NCBI RefSeq assembly: GCF_900197595.1
Contig: NZ_FZLO01000002.1
Coordinates: 248,001-312,000 of the forward strand
Reading direction: 5' to 3'
DNA from: Scatolibacter rhodanostii
GTDB lineage: Bacteria; Bacillota; Clostridia; Oscillospirales; Acutalibacteraceae
DNA length: 64,000 nucleotides
A model generated the notes under the pieces. It made no database searches and had not been told where the DNA came from. It saw nothing but the letters and a program-made list of their open reading frames with translations. This document shows positions 32,261 through 43,095 of the stretch, one piece after another. Each line of letters starts with the position of its first letter. The stretch's first letter is position 1. The position numbers were made by a program, and so were the translations under genes.

Positions 32261-33817
32261 TCACATTAGCGGCGCAAATATTTTAAGCAGTCCACGTCCA
32301 ATTTTAATAGGCCACGGTACATTTTTTGCTTGCTCATACGTAACTTCTTCACTCACTTCAATAATGTGACGAAAATCTTGCAGCATTTCTGCTATTATCG
32401 GAGCTTTATAAAGCAACACTCCACATTCAAAATGAAGATATAAACTGCGATAGTCTACATTAAACGTACCAATAGTCGCCAGTTTATCATCACAGATAAA
32501 AATTTTAGAATGGATAAATCCGGGTGAATACTCGTAAATGCGAACACCGCTCTCTATCAAAATCTCATAATTAGAACGTGTCATCGCATGTGCATACCAA
32601 TGATCAGGGATATGCGGTACAACAATCCGCACATCTATGCCCTGCTTTGCCGAGTTACATAACGCTGTCAGCATTTCATTGTCAATTACAAGATAGGGCG
32701 TTTGAATATAAACATATTCTTTGGCTCTGGTAATCATATTAAGATATACATTCTCACCCACCAATTCTTTGTCCAGTGGACTATCATAATACGGCTGTAC
32801 AAAGCCCTTTTCTTCAAATATTTCTTGATTTAAACCTTGATAACGGGTGAAATCTTCTTCTATTCCTGTTACAAACTCCCATGTCGACAAAAACATCACC
32901 GTCAGACTCCAAACGGCATTACCCTCTAAAAGAATAGCTGTGTCTTTCCAGTGCCCATATTTTTCATAGGCATTAATATATTCATCAGCAATATTAATTC
33001 CTCCCGTAAAACCAACCTTACCATCTACAATTACTATCTTACGATGGTCACGGTGATTCAGTAGGGCACTCAAAACAGGCATCATGGGATTAAATTGACA
33101 ACACTGAATCCCATACTTTTTCAGCTCTTTCTCATAGTTTTTGGGTAGTGTAATAATGGAACCAACACCATCATACATAACCCTTACTTCTACTCCTTGT
33201 GCTGCTTTTTCTTTTAAAATCGCCAAAATTCCATCCCACATCTCGCCCGATGCAATAATGAAAAATTCAATAAAAATGAACTTGTCCGCTTTTTGAAGTT
33301 CTTCTTTCATTCGTTCAAAGGCCAATTCTCCCAAAGGAAAATACTCCGCATTTGTGTGACTATAAATAGGACAATGTACTTTCTCTTTTAAATAGCTTAT
33401 TTGCGCTTTTATACTTTTATGATTGCCAGTTACTTCTTCCACACTCAGGTTTTGCGCCCTTTTTAAATGAAATTCACTCTGTTCATTGGCTCTCTTCAAC
33501 CTCGTTCTAATTTTTTTATTGATGTAGCCCATGCCAAATAAAATATAAATTAGCGCACCAAACACGGGGAGAAATAAGATCAATGTAATCCATGTGATTT
33601 TATAAGCGGGGTTACTTCTGCTATTGATGATATAGAAAGATAGTATAACGGCGGATACCGTCGAACCTGCATAAAAATAAACAAAATGCTGCTGCATGAC
33701 TGTAAAAGCCAACACTAAAATAAAAATTTGGAACGCCAAAGAAACAACGATATAGAGTAAGTGAAGCACTTCGGCACTTAAAAGAGCTTTCAGTACCTTT
33801 TTCCATTTTTTCTTCAC
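32261..33817 (-). CDS. cls: Cardiolipin synthase (phospholipase D family)
   Basis: A 518-residue membrane enzyme joining two phosphatidylglycerols into cardiolipin. Two or three N-terminal helices (residues 15-95, including the PLDc_N-type segment WITLILFLPVFGALIYILFG) precede two HKD motifs: HRDHRKIVIVDGKVGFTGG (about residue 255) and HSKIFICDDKLATIGTFN (about residue 437). The start codon is GTG, with GGAGG seven bases upstream. It lies between ileS and lexA with its own terminator. Confidence 0.94.
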   Translation of the reverse strand: MKKKWKKVLKALLSAEVLHLLYIVVSLAFQIFILVLAFTVMQQHFVYFYAGSTVSAVILSFYIINSRSNPAYKITWITLILFLPVFGALIYILFGMGYINKKIRTRLKRANEQSEFHLKRAQNLSVEEVTGNHKSIKAQISYLKEKVHCPIYSHTNAEYFPLGELAFERMKEELQKADKFIFIEFFIIASGEMWDGILAILKEKAAQGVEVRVMYDGVGSIITLPKNYEKELKKYGIQCCQFNPMMPVLSALLNHRDHRKIVIVDGKVGFTGGINIADEYINAYEKYGHWKDTAILLEGNAVWSLTVMFLSTWEFVTGIEEDFTRYQGLNQEIFEEKGFVQPYYDSPLDKELVGENVYLNMITRAKEYVYIQTPYLVIDNEMLTALCNSAKQGIDVRIVVPHIPDHWYAHAMTRSNYEILIESGVRIYEYSPGFIHSKIFICDDKLATIGTFNVDYRSLYLHFECGVLLYKAPIIAEMLQDFRHIIEVSEEVTYEQAKNVPWPIKIGRGLLKIFAPLM

Positions 33818-33968
33818 GGCATAACCTCCAAAACTGATTGGTAAACAAAGTCATAGTTCTTAGATTTCACGTTGACTTGGCAATAAAGACAATACTAATA
33901 TACAATTGCTGTTATGTCAATTACTGTCGAATTTTTAATAAAACTCTTTTTATAAAAATAAGCTGTGC

Positions 33969-34000
33969 TTTGCTTGGTACAACATGGCATACCAAACAAA
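33969..34000 (-). terminator. Hairpin after ileS, possible terminator
   Basis: 11-bp stem with one G-T pair (33969-33979 with 33990-34000), 20 bases beyond the ileS stop. A T-rich stretch follows about ten bases later on the minus strand, so termination would be weak. Confidence 0.4.
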
Positions 34001-34020
34001 ACCCAGACTTATTTCATTTC

Positions 34021-37000
34021 TTATTTTTGGATTTTTTCGACTCCAAAGCGAACTGTTTCACCATTGATATCCCATTCGGTTTCAATTCCGCCGACCACAT
34101 CAATATTCAGTTCTTCAGCCAAGACTTCGTCCATAATTTGTTCTTTGTTCTCGTTCATTACAGCAAGCACTTTTGGACTTCCCTGTGCATAGATTTTAAT
34201 CGTATCCATGACATCAAAATCAGCGTCACGGCGCATAGATTGAATCTTGCTGATAACTTCACGCACAAAGCCTTCTTCAATTAGTTCAGGTGTCAGCGTG
34301 GTATCCAGAACCACTGTCACACCTCGGTCAGTAACAGAAACAAACCCCTCTGCTTTCGCCGTTTCAATAATCAGTTCCTCTTCTGTCAGTTCGATTTCAC
34401 CCGTAGAGAGTGTAAGCTTTATCTTTCCTGATTCATCTAGCTCTCTCTTGGCCTTTAAGCCCTCAAGTGCTGACAAAGCTTCACGCACTTCACCAAGTTG
34501 TTTGCCGAATTTCTTACCCAGCAGTTTAAGCTGTGGTTTGAAGATATAATCAGAAAACATAACCGCATCTTTAACAAACTCAACATGCTTGACGTTTAGT
34601 TCTTCTTCAATAATTCTTTGATATAATTCGCCTGATTCACCTTTATCTGTCTTGACAAACATTTTGGCAACCGGCTGACGATTTTTAATGGTAGCTTCAT
34701 TTCGGGCTGCTCTTCCAAGCGCCACAATTTCAAGCACATTTTCCATTTCATTTTCAAGCTCTGTGTCAATCCAAGCCGACTCACTGACCGGATAATCACA
34801 AAGGTGAATACTTTCAGGAGCGTTACTGTCCAGATTACAAACCAAGTTTTGATAAATGCTTTCGGCCATAAATGGAATCATCGGTGCGGCAGCTTTCGCT
34901 GTTGTAACCAAAGCAGTATACAGTGTTTTATAAGCATTAATTTTATCTTGTGTCAGCTCTTTACCCCAGAAACGCTGGCGGCATCTTCTGACATACCAGT
35001 TGCTCATTTCATCTACAAAGTCTTGCAGAATACGAGCCGCTTCTGTAATCTTGTAGTTCTCAAGATTCTTGTCTGTTTCGGCTACCATGGTATTGAGCTT
35101 AGATAAAAGCCACTTATCCATAATCGAAAGCGTCTCTGGCTTCCACTCATATTCATTCGGATTGAACTGATCAATGTTGGCATATAGCACATAGAACGCA
35201 TAGCTATTCCAAAGGGTAGACATAAACTTGCGCTGGCCTTCCATAACAGCTTTACCGTGGAAACGGTTTGGCAGCCAAGGGGCCGAATTGCTGTAGAAAT
35301 ACCAACGAATCGCATCGGCACCATAGTTTTCGAGTGCGTCAAACGGGTCAACAGCATTACCTTTAGATTTACTCATCTTCTGTCCGTTTTCATCTTGCAC
35401 ATGCCCCATGACAATAACATTTTCATAAGGAGCTTTATTGAAAATCAAGGTAGAGATAGCGAGTAACGAATAGAACCAACCTCTTGTTTGGTCTACTGCC
35501 TCTGAAATAAATTTGGCGGGGAATTGTTCTTTGAACAACTCTTGATTTTCAAAGGGATAATGATGCTGTGCAAACGGCATCGAACCTGAGTCAAACCAAC
35601 AATCGATAACTTCCGGCACACGCTTCATTTGCTTGCCGCATTGATCACACTTAATGGTAACACCATCGATGTAAGGGCGGTGTAATTCGATGTCGTCAGG
35701 GCAATTATCCGACATTGATTTCAGTTCTTCAATGCTGCCAATGGCATGGCGATGACCACATTCACACTCCCAAATATTTAGTGGTGTGCCCCAATAGCGG
35801 TTACGGCTGATGCCCCAATCCTGCACATTTTCAAGCCAATCACCAAAACGGCCTGTTCCCACATTTTCAGGAATCCAGTTAATCGTTTTGTTGTTGCGAA
35901 TTAAATCTTCTTTCACGTCGGTCATTTTGATGAACCAGCTATCTCTGGCGTAGTAAATCAGCGGTGTGTTGCAGCGCCAGCAATGCGGATAGCTATGCTC
36001 AAATACAGGAGCACTAAACAGCAAGCCACGGTTTCTAAGGTCAGCTAAAACCTCTTTATCGGCATCTTTGCAGAACATACCAGCCCAAGGTGTGCTGGCG
36101 TCCATCTCGCCTTTTCCATCAACTAACTGCACAAATGGCAGCTCATAGGCCTTGCCAATTTCATAGTCATCAGCACCAAATGCGGGAGCAATATGAACCA
36201 CACCGGTACCGTCTGTCAGCGTGACATAATCGCCGCAAGTGACATAATAGGCTTTACCGTTTGGATGCACAAAGTCAAACAACGGCTCATATTCTTTATA
36301 TTCTAAGTCTTTACCAATATAATGCGCTAAGACTTCATAAGTGCCTTCACCCAAAACAGTATCGCAAAGTGCCTGTGCCAAATAATAGACCTGACCGTCC
36401 TCGTTCATCTTGACTTTAACATAGTCTACGGTTGGGTTCACACAAAGCGCCACGTTAGATGGCAATGTCCAAGGAGTAGTCGTCCATGCCAAAATGCTAG
36501 CTTCTTCTCCCTTAACTTTAAAACGAGCAATGGCAGAACGCTCTTTGACATCCTTGTAACCCTGTGCTACTTCGTGGCTAGAAAGGGGTGTTCCGCAGCG
36601 AGGACAGTAAGGTACGATTTTAAAACCTTTATAAAGCAGGCCCTTTTGCCAAATTTCTTTGAGTGCCCACCACTCTGATTCAATAAAATTGTTGTCATAG
36701 GTGACATAGGGATTTTCCATGTCGGCCCAAAAGCCAACGGTTTCGGAGAAATCTTCCCACATGCCACGATATTTCCAAACACTCTCTTTGCATTTTTCGA
36801 TAAACGGCTCTAGTCCATATTCCTCAATCTGTTCTTTGCCATCAAGACCCAAGAGTTTTTCCACTTCAAGCTCAACAGGCAGACCGTGCGTATCCCAACC
36901 GGCTTTGCGAGGAACATCATAGCCTTTCATCGCACGATAACGAGGGATTAAATCTTTAATCGCTCTCGTCAGCACATGACCAATATGCGGTTTGCCGTTT

Positions 37001-37149
37001 GCCGTCGGCGGACCGTCGTAAAACACATAGCTCTCGTTGCCTTTTCTCAAATCTAAACTTTTCTCAAAGATTTTATTGTCTTTCCAAAACTTTTCTATTT
37101 GTTTTTCTCTCTCAACAAAATTGAGATTTGTCGGTACTTTTTGATACAT
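34021..37149 (-). CDS. ileS: Isoleucyl-tRNA synthetase, long (type B-like) form
   Basis: Charges tRNA-Ile with isoleucine. It has 1042 residues. Class I motifs are GKPHIGHVLTRAIKD (HIGH) and KMSKSKGNAVDP (KMSKS). The CP1 editing domain has TTTPWTLPSNVALCV and GTGVVHIAPAFGADD. The KMSKS form and length suggest the eukaryote-like type, which in other species is often less sensitive to mupirocin; that is an inference. The ATG at 37149 has GGGTGG nine bases upstream, so the in-frame GTG at 37170 is less likely. A T-box leader precedes it. Confidence 0.96.
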   Translation of the reverse strand: MYQKVPTNLNFVEREKQIEKFWKDNKIFEKSLDLRKGNESYVFYDGPPTANGKPHIGHVLTRAIKDLIPRYRAMKGYDVPRKAGWDTHGLPVELEVEKLLGLDGKEQIEEYGLEPFIEKCKESVWKYRGMWEDFSETVGFWADMENPYVTYDNNFIESEWWALKEIWQKGLLYKGFKIVPYCPRCGTPLSSHEVAQGYKDVKERSAIARFKVKGEEASILAWTTTPWTLPSNVALCVNPTVDYVKVKMNEDGQVYYLAQALCDTVLGEGTYEVLAHYIGKDLEYKEYEPLFDFVHPNGKAYYVTCGDYVTLTDGTGVVHIAPAFGADDYEIGKAYELPFVQLVDGKGEMDASTPWAGMFCKDADKEVLADLRNRGLLFSAPVFEHSYPHCWRCNTPLIYYARDSWFIKMTDVKEDLIRNNKTINWIPENVGTGRFGDWLENVQDWGISRNRYWGTPLNIWECECGHRHAIGSIEELKSMSDNCPDDIELHRPYIDGVTIKCDQCGKQMKRVPEVIDCWFDSGSMPFAQHHYPFENQELFKEQFPAKFISEAVDQTRGWFYSLLAISTLIFNKAPYENVIVMGHVQDENGQKMSKSKGNAVDPFDALENYGADAIRWYFYSNSAPWLPNRFHGKAVMEGQRKFMSTLWNSYAFYVLYANIDQFNPNEYEWKPETLSIMDKWLLSKLNTMVAETDKNLENYKITEAARILQDFVDEMSNWYVRRCRQRFWGKELTQDKINAYKTLYTALVTTAKAAAPMIPFMAESIYQNLVCNLDSNAPESIHLCDYPVSESAWIDTELENEMENVLEIVALGRAARNEATIKNRQPVAKMFVKTDKGESGELYQRIIEEELNVKHVEFVKDAVMFSDYIFKPQLKLLGKKFGKQLGEVREALSALEGLKAKRELDESGKIKLTLSTGEIELTEEELIIETAKAEGFVSVTDRGVTVVLDTTLTPELIEEGFVREVISKIQSMRRDADFDVMDTIKIYAQGSPKVLAVMNENKEQIMDEVLAEELNIDVVGGIETEWDINGETVRFGVEKIQK

Positions 37150-37235
37150 AATCGGTGACCACCCTTTCACAAAGTGCAGGTTCTCTCTGCTCCTTTATCC
37201 ACTACTATCCAGTATGCCCTTATCAAAAGCATATA

Positions 37236-37482
37236 AAACAAAAAAAGCCCGCCCTGATAACAGGACGAAGCTTTTGACCTTCGTTATACCACCCATGCCA
37301 GCACATAAGCTCCCTTTAACGGTGGAAATCCGGCAAAACTTAATTGCCCATTTGTAGGGCTTTCAGTTTGCAGCTCAAGAGTGATTTTGGGCACAGTGCT
37401 ACTGGTATTCGGCTCTCAACACCCCGAATTTGCTGTATCGTTCCTACTGTACTTAGTTTCTCTATCATTGCCTTTGACTATT
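37236..37482 (-). promoter_or_regulatory. T-box riboswitch specific for tRNA-Ile
   Basis: Minus-strand leader with the T-box GGGTGGTATAACG (37282-37294). The stem I landmarks are AGAGAAACTAAGTACAG at the 5' end and the ATCACTCTTGAGC block. By alignment with the glyQS T-box, the specifier just before that block is ATC (37383-37385), an isoleucine codon. Uncharged tRNA-Ile should stabilise the antiterminator and let ileS be transcribed. Confidence 0.92.
37240..37281 (-). terminator. T-box terminator
   Basis: Stem CGTCCTG/CAGGGCG extended by AAAGC/GCTTT, with loop TTAT and seven Ts, on the minus strand. It competes with the antiterminator that contains the T-box. Confidence 0.85.
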
Positions 37483-37488
37483 ATTCTC

Positions 37489-37517
37489 ATAATAGCAAAT
37501 ATTCATTTGTTTGTCAA
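37489..37517 (-). promoter_or_regulatory. Promoter of ileS
   Basis: TTGACA (37512-37517), 17 bases and TATTAT (37489-37494) on the minus strand place the transcript start right before stem I of the T-box. Confidence 0.8.
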
Positions 37518-37552
37518 TTGTCAGTTTCTTTTCTGTGCTGTAAGGCTGTGTT

Positions 37553-38125
37553 TTACGCCAAAGTGCCTATCTGGTTGAACGGATAAAGACGAACGACGGC
37601 TTTGCCCATGACTAATTTTTGAGAGAGTGTGCCAATCATGCGGCTGTCGGCAGAGTCGTTACGATTGTCGCCCATCACAAATATTTCTTCTTCTGGAACA
37701 ACCATGTCAATTTGATTATCTTTGCCCCAGTCTTGCTCTTTCAAATACTCTTCTTGCTGCACTTCGTCATTCACAATCAGCTGGCCATCTTGAATCTGAA
37801 CGTGATCACCACCCACGGCAACTACTCGTTTCACAAGCCGTTTACCAAGAGGGTTATCTTGATCAATCACCACAATATCATGTCTTTGGGGTTCATACGC
37901 TAACTCCCAAATAATCATATAGTCACCGTTATGACAAGTGTTCTCCATGCTCTGCCCCTCAACAACAATAGGGCGTGCAATAAAATGAATAATCAGCAAA
38001 AAGATAAGCAGAAAACTCCCCGTGCTTAAGATGAAAGATAATATTTCTTTCCCAGGATTCACTTTTTCTTCTTTCTCTGAAATGATGTCATCCTGTTCTT
38101 CAATCGATTGGTTTTCTTGGTTCAT
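37553..38125 (-). CDS. lepB: Signal peptidase I
   Basis: A 190-residue membrane serine protease that removes signal peptides from exported proteins. A cytoplasmic acidic N-terminus leads to one membrane helix (about 29-49), then box B with nucleophile Ser59 (VEGQSMENT), general base Lys99 (GKRLVKRVVAVGGD), box D, and box E GDNRNDSADSR. It is the short Gram-positive SipS type. The ATG at 38125 follows GAGGGA; the in-frame upstream start at 38152 is not supported. The ileS promoter begins just after its stop. Confidence 0.94.
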   Translation of the reverse strand: MNQENQSIEEQDDIISEKEEKVNPGKEILSFILSTGSFLLIFLLIIHFIARPIVVEGQSMENTCHNGDYMIIWELAYEPQRHDIVVIDQDNPLGKRLVKRVVAVGGDHVQIQDGQLIVNDEVQQEEYLKEQDWGKDNQIDMVVPEEEIFVMGDNRNDSADSRMIGTLSQKLVMGKAVVRLYPFNQIGTLA

Positions 38126-38229
38126 GTAAGTCCCTCTCTTACCACACTTCATTTTTATTTTGGCTATCTACCCAAATTTCTATAAGCTATGGCAAGTAGT
38201 ATACACCAAACTTGTTAATAAAGAAAGAC

Positions 38230-38856
38230 TTAACTGTCTTTTTTTGTATTCTGCGCTTTGATGACTTTCATGCGAGAAAATTCTTCGCGCTCTTTTTCTT
38301 CCAAAGAATCTGTAATAAATTTTACAGACTGTATCAACCTTGGAATCATAATATTTTTCAAAGCATTTGCACGCTTTTGAATCTTTTTAATGGCATCTGC
38401 CAAACGGTAGACACTGTTCTCCACTTCGGCAAGCTGTGCGGTCAATTCTTTTACCTTCAAAAACTGCATATAGGCTTCATCTAATGTTTCGTTGGATTTT
38501 GCCATGCCATATGGCACTTTGCTGTAGACTTCTGATGATTCAAGCTGCACAATAGGAATCTCCACACCCATAACACTTCTAAAGCTAAGCTGCACACCTG
38601 TTTCTACCGGTACTACTCCAGAAAGCTCTTTGCAGATGCCCAGTGTCAGGTTTGCCTGCTGCAAAGCAGCATAAGCGGCTGTATATGTGTCATCGATGAC
38701 AGCCTGAATATGAGAGGCACGGTCAATCAAAAGCATCATCTCATGAATCAAAATATTACGTTTGCGGTTCATGAGATCATATCCGACTTTGCTAAGGCTA
38801 AGCGACTTTTTGGCCGCAATCAGATTGGCTTTGGTAGGTACAACTGCATTTGCCAA
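38230..38856 (-). CDS. V-type ATPase subunit D
   Basis: Central rotor shaft protein (208 residues), two long helices that form a coiled coil inside the A3B3 head. The N-terminal VVPTKANLIAAKKSLSLSKVGYDLMNRKRNIL block is typical of subunit D. The start is TTG at 38856: AGGAGG lies eight bases upstream, while the in-frame GTG at 38865 overlaps the ribosome site. It is the last gene of the operon, 15 bases after subunit B. Confidence 0.92.
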   Translation of the reverse strand: MANAVVPTKANLIAAKKSLSLSKVGYDLMNRKRNILIHEMMLLIDRASHIQAVIDDTYTAAYAALQQANLTLGICKELSGVVPVETGVQLSFRSVMGVEIPIVQLESSEVYSKVPYGMAKSNETLDEAYMQFLKVKELTAQLAEVENSVYRLADAIKKIQKRANALKNIMIPRLIQSVKFITDSLEEKEREEFSRMKVIKAQNTKKDS

Positions 38857-38871
38857 GCCTGTCACCTCCTA

Positions 38872-40338
38872 TCAGATTTCATCTTCTAATTCTTCATATT
38901 CTTCTTCGTTCTCTTGTTCTTTTGATTTTTGTGCCTCGAGTCTTGCTTCTAGTCTTTTCTTCGCCGGTTCATAATATTTGTCTAGAATCTCGTCATCCAC
39001 TCGGTCAAGCTCTGCTCTGGGCAGATATCCCAAAAGCTCCCAACCTAGGTCTAAGCTCTGTTCAATCGTACGGCTTTCATAAAACCCTTGCTTGATAAAG
39101 CTATTCTCAAAAACCTTGCCGAATTCGATATATCTTTTATCTGCCGGAGAAAGCTCTTCTTCACCGATAACAGAAGCAAGTGAACGAGCTTCAGATACCT
39201 TTGAGCAAGAAGCAAACAGCTGACTGGATACGGCAGAGTGATCTTCTCTGGTGAATCCTTCACCAATACCATCTTTCATCAAACGAGAAAGAGAAGCAAA
39301 AACGTCAATTGGCGGGTAAACACCGGCATTATCCAAATCTCTGTCAAGCTGAATTTGACCCTCTGTAATATAGCCTGTCAAGTCAGGTACAGGGTGCGTT
39401 ACGTCATCATTCGGCATACTCAAAATAGGAAGCTGTGTTACGCTGCCTTTTTTACCATGAATCATACCGGCTCTTTCATAAATAGAAGCCAAGTCACTAT
39501 ATAAATAACCCGGATATCCTTTTCTGCCAGGGATTTCACCTTTACTGGAAGAAAATTCACGCAGTGCTTCACAATAGCTAGTCATGTCAGTCATGATAAC
39601 CAAAACGTGCTTGCCAAGTTCAAAGGCCAAATATTCAGCTGCGGTTAAAGCACAACGAGGAGTCAAGGTACGCTCGATAATCGGGTCATTGGCAAGATTC
39701 AAGAACATGACAACGTGGCTCAAAACACCGCTTTCGTCAAAACTACGACGGAAATATTCAGCAACGTCTTGCTTAACACCCATGGCAGCAAAAACAATAC
39801 AGAAGTCATCTTCTCCATCCACGTCAGCAATTTTTGCCTGACGGGCAATCTGAACGGCAAGCTCATTGTGTTTCATACCCGAACCGGTAAAAATCGGGAG
39901 CTTTTGTCCACGAATCAACGTCATCAGCGTATCAATTGAAGAAATACCTGTATTGATATAATTCTGCGGATAAAGTCTTGATACAGGATTAATTGAGCTT
40001 CCGTTAATATCCATGCGTTTTTCTGGGAAGATATCGCCCAAGCCGTCAATTGGTTTGCCTGAGCCGTTGAAAACACGACCCAAAATTTCAGGTGCCAAGG
40101 GAAGTTCCATGGGATGACCCGCTAAACGGATTTTGGTGTTATCCAGTGCCATGCCACGTGTGCCTTCAAATACCTGAATCGTCACGCGGTCGCCTTCAAT
40201 TTGTGCCACTCTGCCTTGACGGGTTGTGCCATTGTCAAGTTCAATGGTAACAACTTCTTCAAAAGAAACATCTTCTACGTGGTCCAGCACAATCAGCGAG
40301 CCTCTGATTTCTTTCAGCCCAACATATTTGATAATCAT
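38872..40338 (-). CDS. V-type ATPase subunit B
   Basis: Non-catalytic nucleotide-binding subunit of the A3B3 hexamer, 488 residues. It shows the beta-barrel start ([22 protein letters not shown]), a degenerate P-loop ([13 protein letters not shown]), the Walker B-like strand [18 protein letters not shown], and [22 protein letters not shown]. An acidic tail ([15 protein letters not shown]) extends beyond the usual end. It overlaps the A gene by four bases (ATGA). Confidence 0.95.
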   Translation of the reverse strand: MIIKYVGLKEIRGSLIVLDHVEDVSFEEVVTIELDNGTTRQGRVAQIEGDRVTIQVFEGTRGMALDNTKIRLAGHPMELPLAPEILGRVFNGSGKPIDGLGDIFPEKRMDINGSSINPVSRLYPQNYINTGISSIDTLMTLIRGQKLPIFTGSGMKHNELAVQIARQAKIADVDGEDDFCIVFAAMGVKQDVAEYFRRSFDESGVLSHVVMFLNLANDPIIERTLTPRCALTAAEYLAFELGKHVLVIMTDMTSYCEALREFSSSKGEIPGRKGYPGYLYSDLASIYERAGMIHGKKGSVTQLPILSMPNDDVTHPVPDLTGYITEGQIQLDRDLDNAGVYPPIDVFASLSRLMKDGIGEGFTREDHSAVSSQLFASCSKVSEARSLASVIGEEELSPADKRYIEFGKVFENSFIKQGFYESRTIEQSLDLGWELLGYLPRAELDRVDDEILDKYYEPAKKRLEARLEAQKSKEQENEEEYEELEDEI

Positions 40339-42098
40339 ACTGTACCTCCTTGAATTGCTTCCAACTTCTCGTCAATTTCTTTGATGTAACTATCAAACAT
40401 TTCAAGACGATTGTTGGGAATATCATATTTCATCTTGACAACCTTTTCAAACAAGCCTGTTTCTGTTACCGCTGAAATCGGAATGCCTCTTTCAACAATT
40501 TGTTTGGCTTTGTGGTCAAGATATAAAATCACTTGCATCATCTTCATTTGCTTTTCAAGCGAAACGTAAGAATCTTCTTGGTGAAAAGCATTTTGCTGTA
40601 AGAAACCTACACGAATGGCTTTTGCTGTTTCCAAAACCAACTTTTGGTCATCAGGAAGAACATCAGCACCAATTAATCGCACAATTTCCATAAGCTTGTT
40701 TTCTTCTTGCAGAACCGCAGCCATTCTCTGGCGATATCGTAAGAAATCCATGCCTAAATGTGCTGCATACCAAGGCTGCAAATCTTGTTGATATTCACTG
40801 TAGCTGTCTGTCCAGTTAATAGCCGGATAGTGTCTTGCATAGGCCAGTGATTTATCAAGCGCCCAAAAACAGCGGGTAAAACGTTTTGTATTCTGCGTGA
40901 CCGGTTCAGAAAAGTCGTTACCGGCTGGTGAAACAGCACCGATAATCGAAATAGAACCTTCTTGACCGCCAAGTGTTTCAGCAAGCCCTGCACGCTCATA
41001 GAATTCAGCCAAACGGCTGGGCAAATAAGCAGGGAAACCTTCTTCTGCCGGCATTTCTTCCAAACGTCCGCTAATTTCACGAAGCGCTTCTGCCCAACGA
41101 GAAGTGGAGTCTGCCATGACGGCAACGTGATAACCCATATCTCTATAATACTCAGCCAAAGTAATGCCGGTATAAATAGAAGCTTCACGGGCGGCCACAG
41201 GCATGTTACTGGTGTTGGCAATCAGCACCGTTCTGTCTGTCATGGGGCGTCCGCTTTTCGGGTCAATCAATGCCGCAAATTCTTCAAGAACCTGACTCAT
41301 CTCATTACCACGCTCACCGCAGCCAACATAAATGATAATGTCAGCATCACACCATTTTGCCAGCTGGTGCTGGGTCATGGTTTTGCCGGCACCGAATCCG
41401 CCTGGAATCGCAGCAGCGCCGCCTTTGGCAATCGGGAATAAGGTGTCAATGACACGCTGTCCGGTAATAAGAGGCACACGACTCTCAAGCTTTTTCTGAA
41501 CGGGTCTGGGTGTACGAATTGGCCACTGCTGATAGAACTTAATCTCATGCTGTGTGCCGTCTTCCGCTTCCAAAACCAATGCTATGTCTTTCAAGCAGTA
41601 TTTTCCGTTCTCTTTGATGCTGACAACCTTGCCGCTCACACCATAAGGAACTAAGAATCGATGCTCAATAATGGCCGTTTCAGGGCAAACAGCAAATATA
41701 TTTCCACTTTCAAGTGTATCGCCTATTTGCACCTTAAAGATAATATCCCACATTTTTTCTTCATCTAAAGAAGAAACATGACTGCCCTTAGCAATAAAAG
41801 CTCCGCTTGTTTTTTCAAGCTCTTTCAGCGGTCTTTCAATGCCATCAAAAATATTATCCAAAATGCCGGGGCCAAGCATAGCAGTCATCAGGCTGCCTGT
41901 GCCCTCAACGGGTTCGCCCGGTTTTAATCCGGTGGTTTCTTCGTAACACTGAATGGTAGTGATTTCATCTTCAACGTGAATGACCTCACCAATCAGGCGC
42001 TTCTCTCCGACAAAAACCATCTCCATCATTGAAAAACTCTTTGTGTCACGCACCGTTACGACCGGCCCGTTTATTCCAAAAACTATATCATTTCTCAT
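40335..42098 (-). CDS. V-type ATPase catalytic subunit A
   Basis: ATP-hydrolysing or ATP-forming subunit, 587 residues. The P-loop is [17 protein letters not shown], with the following [16 protein letters not shown] and the V-type insert region (residues about 110-190). The arginine-containing [25 protein letters not shown] segment is intact. The ATG at 42098 follows AGAGGG; the frame is open to 42146 but without a ribosome site. Together with B it forms the soluble head. Confidence 0.95.
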   Translation of the reverse strand: MRNDIVFGINGPVVTVRDTKSFSMMEMVFVGEKRLIGEVIHVEDEITTIQCYEETTGLKPGEPVEGTGSLMTAMLGPGILDNIFDGIERPLKELEKTSGAFIAKGSHVSSLDEEKMWDIIFKVQIGDTLESGNIFAVCPETAIIEHRFLVPYGVSGKVVSIKENGKYCLKDIALVLEAEDGTQHEIKFYQQWPIRTPRPVQKKLESRVPLITGQRVIDTLFPIAKGGAAAIPGGFGAGKTMTQHQLAKWCDADIIIYVGCGERGNEMSQVLEEFAALIDPKSGRPMTDRTVLIANTSNMPVAAREASIYTGITLAEYYRDMGYHVAVMADSTSRWAEALREISGRLEEMPAEEGFPAYLPSRLAEFYERAGLAETLGGQEGSISIIGAVSPAGNDFSEPVTQNTKRFTRCFWALDKSLAYARHYPAINWTDSYSEYQQDLQPWYAAHLGMDFLRYRQRMAAVLQEENKLMEIVRLIGADVLPDDQKLVLETAKAIRVGFLQQNAFHQEDSYVSLEKQMKMMQVILYLDHKAKQIVERGIPISAVTETGLFEKVVKMKYDIPNNRLEMFDSYIKEIDEKLEAIQGGTV

Positions 42099-42109
42099 GT
42101 TTTCCCTCT

Positions 42110-42715
42110 TTAAATCACAGATAAATCGGAATACAGAGCAAACCAATCATGCTGATCACACAGCAAAGAATCTAAACTCTGGTCTACCATCTTGCCGAGC
42201 TTTGTACTCTTGACCTGTAAACCGCCGATTTGTATCGCTGCATCTGTTTGAAACTGGCATGGTCTGCCAAAGGCTTTCTGCAAATCTTCTTGATAGCGTT
42301 CGTCTGCTTGTTTGATAACAAACACAGCATCATCTACTGCATACAGTTCTTTTATGCTCTCAACTTGTTTCAGCAGAAACGGCAAATACTCTTCTGTCTG
42401 GGTAAAATCCAGCAGTCGTTTTTTGGCGTCTTCAAATACTTGATTTGTAATTTCTCTTCTTTGTTTGAGAATGTCTTGCTTTACATCTTGTTCGCGATGT
42501 GCTATCTCGCGTGACATCTCAGAATTAACTTTTTCTAAACGGTGTTGGATATATAAGCTCATTTCTTGCTGAATGGTTTCTTTGGCACATTTCAGCTCTT
42601 CTTGTTGCTTTTGCTGAAGCTCCTGCAAAATTTGCTCACTTTGCAGTTTAGCATAGTCAAAAATGGCTTCTTGAAATTTTCCTGCATTCTGCATCCGCTC
42701 TTTTTGATCTGCCAT
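42110..42715 (-). CDS. V-type ATPase subunit E
   Basis: Peripheral stalk subunit of 201 residues: a long N-terminal helix (residues 1-110; Gln/Glu/Lys-rich, such as ILQELQQKQQEELKCAKETI) and a C-terminal globular part that caps subunit B. It pairs with the short G/H-type coil encoded at the operon start. Sequence conservation in this subunit is low; the call rests on position and architecture. Confidence 0.82.
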   Translation of the reverse strand: MADQKERMQNAGKFQEAIFDYAKLQSEQILQELQQKQQEELKCAKETIQQEMSLYIQHRLEKVNSEMSREIAHREQDVKQDILKQRREITNQVFEDAKKRLLDFTQTEEYLPFLLKQVESIKELYAVDDAVFVIKQADERYQEDLQKAFGRPCQFQTDAAIQIGGLQVKSTKLGKMVDQSLDSLLCDQHDWFALYSDLSVI

Positions 42716-42763
42716 TTTCTCCCCTCTCTTCTCTATTCAGTTTTGATTTCTCATTTTCATAAC

Positions 42764-43072
42764 CTATATTTTGAGTCCAATTGCTTCTCTAACATAGCGG
42801 CTGATTGAATCTTGTGTTCGTCCATCGCCATGTCTGTCTGGAATCTCAACAATTAGAGGTTTTTTCATCTTTAGCTTTAAATCGTAAATCATATCGGGTA
42901 AAAGCTCTAGCAGTCTTGCCGTAATCAGAACAATAGCAATGTCCTCTTGCGATGTGGCATAGTCCAATGCTTCTTTCACCTCTGCGGCTTCATGCACCAC
43001 TACACCTTCAATTCCTGCCAGACGCATTCCTACCTGTGTGTCAACGTTGTCGCTGATTAAATAAAAACGCAT
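42764..43072 (-). CDS. V-type ATPase subunit F
   Basis: A 102-residue Rossmann-like central stalk protein that binds subunit D. The start MRFYLISDNVDTQVGMRLAGIEGVVV and the later IAIVLITARLLELLPDMI and PLIVEIPDRHG blocks are the family pattern. It sits between K and E genes. Confidence 0.9.
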   Translation of the reverse strand: MRFYLISDNVDTQVGMRLAGIEGVVVHEAAEVKEALDYATSQEDIAIVLITARLLELLPDMIYDLKLKMKKPLIVEIPDRHGDGRTQDSISRYVREAIGLKI

Positions 43073-43095
43073 AGTAACCCTCTTTCAGGTTTCCA

